A stretch of 64,000 nt of DNA from contig NZ_JARZAE010000004.1 in the NCBI RefSeq assembly GCF_029892095.1, forward strand, positions 3,038,001 through 3,102,000, in the 5' to 3' direction. The position numbers and the translations under genes were made by a program. The DNA comes from Kitasatospora sp. MAP12-44. Its GTDB lineage: Bacteria; Actinomycetota; Actinomycetes; Streptomycetales; Streptomycetaceae. This document shows positions 59,991 through 64,000 of this stretch, one piece after another. The notes under the pieces were generated by a model. It did not search any database, was not told the origin of the DNA, and saw only the letters and a list, made by a program, of their open reading frames with translations. Position 1 is the first letter of the stretch. Every line of letters begins with the position of its first letter.

Positions 59991-62900
59991 ATGTCCGTGG
60001 ACAACACCCTTATCGTGCCGGTCGAGGTGGCGGCCCTCGCCGTCAACCGGGCCACTCGCGACACCGGCACCCCGCACGTCTTCCACCGCTGGATCGCGAA
60101 CTTCAAGAACATCGGCGAGGGCGTCCCGCCGGAGCCCGCGCCGTTCTCCAGTCCCGAGGAGTGGACCGGCCGGGAGGACCGTCTCGGCGTCTACCTCCAG
60201 TGGGAACTGCCCGCCGCCCTCACCCGCGGCCGCCACGACGAGGAGGAGGGCGTCGGCGAGTTCCCCCTGGTGCCCAACCGCTGGCTCGTCGTACGCCACA
60301 CCGCCGGCACCCGCAAGCTCAAGGCCTGGATCGTCGAGAGCGACTACCTCCACCCGATGGACGGCAGCGTCTCCTTCCAGGACCCCGACAGCGACGCACC
60401 GTCGGCGACGAAGATCGGCAAGTGCCACGAACTCACCGGCCCCTGGCGCGAACCCGCCAACCGCCACGCACCGTTCCTCACCGCGATCGGCCCCGGCCTG
60501 CTGACCTTCTCCGTCTTCCAGCCCTACAACAGCAACGTCTTCTCCCTGCACGACACCCTCCTCGACGCACCAGGCAGCGAACTGCCCGAGAAGGAACGGC
60601 TGAGCTACTTCGTCGCCGGCTGGTACGCCCAGCCGGACAAGGACATCCTCGCCGGCACCGACGACCTCGCAGCGCTGCTGGAGCGCCTGGAATGGACCCC
60701 GCCGGTCGGCTCCGGCAGCGGCATCCGCAGCTCCGTCTACTCCGGGACGGTCCTCGGCCTGGACTGGGACCTGACCGGCCCCGTCCCCACCTCCCCGTGT
60801 CCGACACCCGCCGCCGTCACCCCGATCGTGTCCAACAGCATCGCCGAGGCCGTCGCCGAGCTCGGTGCCCAGGCCGACGGCCAGGGCGCGCTCTCCGCCG
60901 AGGAGGCCGACCTGTTCCGGGCCTTCCTCCTCGGCGGCATCGACGCCCTGGAGGAACGCGACCGCCCCGAGGCCGACCTCCTCACCGATCGCCGCGCCCA
61001 CGACACCGCGTTCGGTCCTGTGCCCGGCGGCTACCGCTGGTTCATCGGCGAACGCGGCGAGGAGACCGGCCGGGCACTGTCCCGCTCCGCCCGCGCGGCC
61101 GAAGCCGACACCGTCGCCGACCTCAACCGCCGCCAGGCCGCCCACGACGCCACCGAAGCCGACCTCGACGCCGCCCGCGAACACCTCTACCACCTGTGGT
61201 GGCTCAGCCGCCTGGAGCGCCGCTCCGACGACTTCAACAGCAACATCGACGACGAGCTCAACCCCGCCAACACCGCCGGCGCAGCCGGCCAAGTCGTCAC
61301 CCTCGCCCGCCGCCTGGCCGAAGAACGCCTTGAGCTGCCCTGGGGCAAGAGCGAAACGGAGCTGGCGGCGCGCATCGACACCCTGTACCCGGCCTACGGA
61401 GCCCGCGCCGCCCGCCGCCTCATCCGGGTGCCCGCCGAGGACTTCGAGTACAGCGCCGACCCGGTCCTCACCCTTCAGGGCGCCAACCTCCACGCCCCCC
61501 TCACCCGCGACACCGCCCTGCCCTGCCGCACGCCCGAACGGGTGGTCACCCGCGCCTCCGGCATCACCACCACCGACGTCGCCGCCACCGCCGCCCAGAT
61601 CAACCTCACCGGCCAGCAGCCGCCCTGCTTCCCCGCGCTGCTCAGCGAGTTCCTCATCCTCGACCGCGCCCTGCAGAGCGGCGCGATCCGGGACGTCACC
61701 GGCACCCTGCCCGAATACGGCACCGCAGCGTGGGCCATGCCCTGGCAGCCGCTGTACCTGCTCTGGAAGGCCGAGTACTTCCCGCTGCCGTTCCGCGACG
61801 GCGACACCCCGCACTGGGACTTCATCGACGGCTCCCGCTACCAGTGGAAGGGCACCGGCGAGCCCGGCGCCTCGCTGATCATCTCCGGCCGCCAGATGCT
61901 CGCCCCCTCCGCCGGCCACATCGTCGACGGCACCCTGCAGAGCTACGCCCGCGTGCGCGACCAGCTGTCCGCCGAAGCCGTACGCCAGGTCCGAGCCCAG
62001 GCCCGCAAGAGCGACTACCTCTCCCAGACCCTCGACGGCTTCGGCGCCGCCATCGCCCAACGCCGGCCCCTCGCCGGCCTCCAGCCCACCGGCGCCATCG
62101 CCGACCTCGTCGGCAACGGCGACTACCCGCCGCCGGACCCCGGCGCCCTGCCCGCCAGCGACTGGGACCCCGACTGGCCCGCCTCCACCTTCCAGGAACT
62201 GCGCGCCGGCCAGCTCGCCTTCCTCAACCTGGCCGTCGTCGACCGCTTCGGACGCTCCGTCAACATCATCCACACCCAGCCCGAGATGCCCGCCACCATG
62301 CGCCCGCTCCACCCCGTCAGTGAGTACGACAGCGACCGCCTGGTCGAACTCGGCCCTCGCCTCCTCCAACCCGCCCGGCTGCGCTTCGACTTCCTCGCCG
62401 CCGGCACCGACGAGGACACCGGCCTCACCCCCGGCACCAACCCCGTCTGCGCCTGGCTCCTGCACAACCGCCTCGACAAGTCCCTCGTCGTCTACAGCCC
62501 CGACGGGACCGCGCTCGGCGAACTGCGCGTCACCCTGAACTCCGGCGGCCAGCGGGAAGTCAGCTGGAGCGGGCTGCCCGGCTCCGACGTGACCCGCTTC
62601 GAGCAGCTGGAAGCACGCAGCCGACACACCTACCGGCTGCTGAACGCCGTCAAGACCCGTGGCCCGCAGACCTTCGACGCTTTCCGCGCCACCCTCGACA
62701 GCGCCCTGCAGACCATCGACCCCGCCGGCCCCGCCGACCCCGGCCTCGGCTTCCTCCTCGGCCGACCCCTCGCCCTGGTCCGCACCTGCCTCACCATGAA
62801 CCTGCGCGGCCCGCTGCGCACCGACGTCAGCTGGCAGACCCTCTTCGACCGGCCCACCCCCGAACTGCCCACCTACCCCTGGGCCATCCGGCTCGGCGAG

Positions 62901-63437
62901 GCGCAGCAGAGCGACGACGGGCTCGTCGGGTACGTCCTCGACGACGACTACGAGCACTTCGAGACGGTCGTCACTCCGGCCGCCGGAGCGGGGGGTTACC
63001 TGCGGCCGATCGGCGACAAGCCCAGCCTGGAACTGGACTTCGGCGACCACAGCAGCGCCGTCGCCACCGTGCTGCTGGACCCGCGGGCCGCAGTCCACGC
63101 CACCACCGACATCCTCGCCACCAAGACGGTCTTCGTGCCGCAGGAGTTCACCGATCCGGCGATCGCCCGGATGACCGTCAACTTCCGCACCGGCCCGCTC
63201 CTGGCCGCCACCACCGCCCTGCGCGGCCCGCAGGGCGAGAGCGTGGAGACCGTACTCATGCCGACCCCGGACGGCGTCCTCGGCACCTGGACCTGGTCCG
63301 AGAACCGCGGCGGCAGCTGGCAGAAGCTGCCGATCCTCAGCGAGGACCAGTACGACCTCCCGCTCGCCGAACCCGAGATCCGCTCCGGCTTCCTCTCCCT
63401 CGACGACGCCGCCGCGCACAGCCGCAGCGACCACTAA
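59991..63437 (+). CDS. Very large protein of unknown function, 1148 residues
   Basis: I do not recognise a named family. The N-terminal 110 residues have RLGVYLQWELPAALTRG and FPLVPNRWLVVRHTAGTRKLKAWIVESDY, which look like a conserved module. A helical stretch lies at about 370-440 (DATEADLDAAREHLYHLWWLSRLERR). The rest is mostly beta-rich with WAMPWQPLYLLWKAEYFPLPF (about 583) and RFGRSVNIIHTQPEMP. No signal peptide, membrane helix, or catalytic motif of a known enzyme is evident. The ATG at 59991 has GAAAGGA upstream. The size, soluble character and operon setting suggest a structural or assembly protein, but this is inference. Confidence 0.8.
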   Translation: MSVDNTLIVPVEVAALAVNRATRDTGTPHVFHRWIANFKNIGEGVPPEPAPFSSPEEWTGREDRLGVYLQWELPAALTRGRHDEEEGVGEFPLVPNRWLVVRHTAGTRKLKAWIVESDYLHPMDGSVSFQDPDSDAPSATKIGKCHELTGPWREPANRHAPFLTAIGPGLLTFSVFQPYNSNVFSLHDTLLDAPGSELPEKERLSYFVAGWYAQPDKDILAGTDDLAALLERLEWTPPVGSGSGIRSSVYSGTVLGLDWDLTGPVPTSPCPTPAAVTPIVSNSIAEAVAELGAQADGQGALSAEEADLFRAFLLGGIDALEERDRPEADLLTDRRAHDTAFGPVPGGYRWFIGERGEETGRALSRSARAAEADTVADLNRRQAAHDATEADLDAAREHLYHLWWLSRLERRSDDFNSNIDDELNPANTAGAAGQVVTLARRLAEERLELPWGKSETELAARIDTLYPAYGARAARRLIRVPAEDFEYSADPVLTLQGANLHAPLTRDTALPCRTPERVVTRASGITTTDVAATAAQINLTGQQPPCFPALLSEFLILDRALQSGAIRDVTGTLPEYGTAAWAMPWQPLYLLWKAEYFPLPFRDGDTPHWDFIDGSRYQWKGTGEPGASLIISGRQMLAPSAGHIVDGTLQSYARVRDQLSAEAVRQVRAQARKSDYLSQTLDGFGAAIAQRRPLAGLQPTGAIADLVGNGDYPPPDPGALPASDWDPDWPASTFQELRAGQLAFLNLAVVDRFGRSVNIIHTQPEMPATMRPLHPVSEYDSDRLVELGPRLLQPARLRFDFLAAGTDEDTGLTPGTNPVCAWLLHNRLDKSLVVYSPDGTALGELRVTLNSGGQREVSWSGLPGSDVTRFEQLEARSRHTYRLLNAVKTRGPQTFDAFRATLDSALQTIDPAGPADPGLGFLLGRPLALVRTCLTMNLRGPLRTDVSWQTLFDRPTPELPTYPWAIRLGEAQQSDDGLVGYVLDDDYEHFETVVTPAAGAGGYLRPIGDKPSLELDFGDHSSAVATVLLDPRAAVHATTDILATKTVFVPQEFTDPAIARMTVNFRTGPLLAATTALRGPQGESVETVLMPTPDGVLGTWTWSENRGGSWQKLPILSEDQYDLPLAEPEIRSGFLSLDDAAAHSRSDH

Positions 63438-63502
63438 CACACCCCGCCGCCGCGCCGCACCGGAGCCGGGGCGGCGCGGCCCACGATGCGAAGGAGCAGC
63501 AC

Positions 63503-64000
63503 ATGAGCCTGGTCGTGCAGACCCAAGACGCCGGCACCGCCGCCGCGGCCGACGATCCGTTGCTGTCGTACACCGTCGCCACCATCCCGAGCCCGTTGAA
63601 AGCGTCCCCGGAGAACCCGGAGGTCCCTGAGGAGCCCGGGGAGCTGATCTTCTCCGCGACCCGACAGGCCGCCACCAACCAGCCAGCCGACATTGAGTGG
63701 ATCAAGGTGAAGGTCCCGGCCGGAACGATGGCACCCGACCTCGCCACCGACCTGGCGAAGATCAGCCCCCGGATCAGCCTCGACGGCTGGAGCGCGCGTC
63801 TGGACGCCGTCGCCAAGGAGTTCGTCTTCGAGCCCACCGGGAGCCACGCGACGATCGGCCCGGACACCGGTTTCACCATCCAGCTCTCCGACATCCCCAT
63901 GAGCCGCAAGGTCGGCACTGCCCCGATCACCGTCACCGAACGCTCCCGCACTGGCAACTCCGCGTTCCAGAACCGTCCCATCGTCTTCAACATCGGCAAG
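63503..64000 (+). CDS. Unknown protein of the large-protein operon, 3' end cut off
   Basis: The first 166 residues are visible, starting MSLVVQTQDAGTAAAADDPLLSYTVATIP. No signal peptide or known motif is seen. The segment ADIEWIKVKVPAGTMAPDLATDL followed by alternating beta strands (SHATIGPDTGFTIQLSDIPMSRKVGTAPITVTERS) resembles a beta-sandwich. The ATG has AAGGAGCAGC upstream and lies 66 bp after the previous stop, so it belongs to the same operon. Confidence 0.8.
   Translation, partial: MSLVVQTQDAGTAAAADDPLLSYTVATIPSPLKASPENPEVPEEPGELIFSATRQAATNQPADIEWIKVKVPAGTMAPDLATDLAKISPRISLDGWSARLDAVAKEFVFEPTGSHATIGPDTGFTIQLSDIPMSRKVGTAPITVTERSRTGNSAFQNRPIVFNIGK

Noticed and set aside
59865..63440. 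A long open frame on the minus strand opposite the 1148-residue gene
   Set aside because: It is a mirror-frame effect of very high GC coding DNA; it has no ribosome site, is rich in Gly/Val/Ala/Asp repeats and has no domain pattern, whereas the plus-strand gene has both.

Overview
The window is chromosomal DNA from a very high-GC actinomycete. Frequent GTG starts, a SARP regulator, a tricorn-type protease, twin-arginine lipoproteins, DUF2630 and DUF4232 proteins, and rare in-frame TTA leucine codons placed in a biosynthetic cluster all point to the Streptomycetaceae (Streptomyces, Kitasatospora or a close relative). There is no integrase, CRISPR array, rRNA or complete insertion sequence.

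Region 1 (1-14029) is the specialised-metabolism part. After the truncated end of an acyl-CoA carboxylase beta subunit comes a SARP activator. Divergent from it is a rightward operon: a small precursor with a nitrile-hydratase-type leader, a fused leader-binding/YcaO cyclodehydratase, a SagB-type azoline dehydrogenase and a sensor kinase. Facing it is a leftward operon: fatty acyl-AMP ligase, acyl-CoA/ACP dehydrogenase, acyl carrier protein, Sfp-type phosphopantetheinyl transferase and a LuxR-type response regulator. The kinase and regulator are the converging last genes of the two operons, and each arm carries one TTA codon (sagB-like gene and response regulator). I read the whole as one candidate cluster for an azol(in)e-containing RiPP with an accompanying, possibly attached, fatty acyl unit. 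The acyl attachment is inference: no acyltransferase is visible.

Region 2 (14368-31287) is mostly housekeeping and transport: an unknown protein, a short archaeal-type aspartyl-tRNA synthetase, a tricorn protease, a RelE/Phd toxin-antitoxin pair, a Tat-exported phospholipase C, a pentapeptide-repeat protein, an LtrA membrane protein, and a peptide ABC transporter. The binding protein of this transporter is divergent from its two permeases and fused double ATPase. The permease operon is preceded by a perfect hairpin and an 11-codon reading frame that overlaps the first permease.

Region 3 (31312-35365) is bounded by two identical tRNA-Lys(CTT) genes, each with its own similar promoter and a strong terminator. 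Between them are a kinase of the chloramphenicol-phosphotransferase type, a small XRE regulator with decayed frames behind it, a DUF4232 lipoprotein, a DJ-1/PfpI protein and a LysE exporter.

Region 4 (35389-54430) is a mixed set of metabolic and regulatory genes: an orphan sensor kinase, hydrolases, an EamA exporter, chorismate mutase, VOC and OsmC proteins, a PAS-GGDEF-EAL protein, an LLM oxidoreductase, a Bcr/CflA exporter, a DedA-like protein, a polysaccharide deacetylase lipoprotein, uracil-DNA glycosylase, a HAD phosphatase, a lectin-like protein without a signal peptide, an MBL hydrolase and DUF2630. Three short tandem repeats here span gene stop codons, and a TetR fragment sits just after the lectin gene.

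Region 5 (55038-64000) is a rightward operon of very large, poorly characterised proteins (about 850, 745 and 1148 residues, and a fourth running off the window). The first resembles DUF6603 and carries an apparent one-base frameshift in a C run. None has a signal peptide. This operon and the RiPP/lipid cluster are the two most likely sources of new biology in the window.
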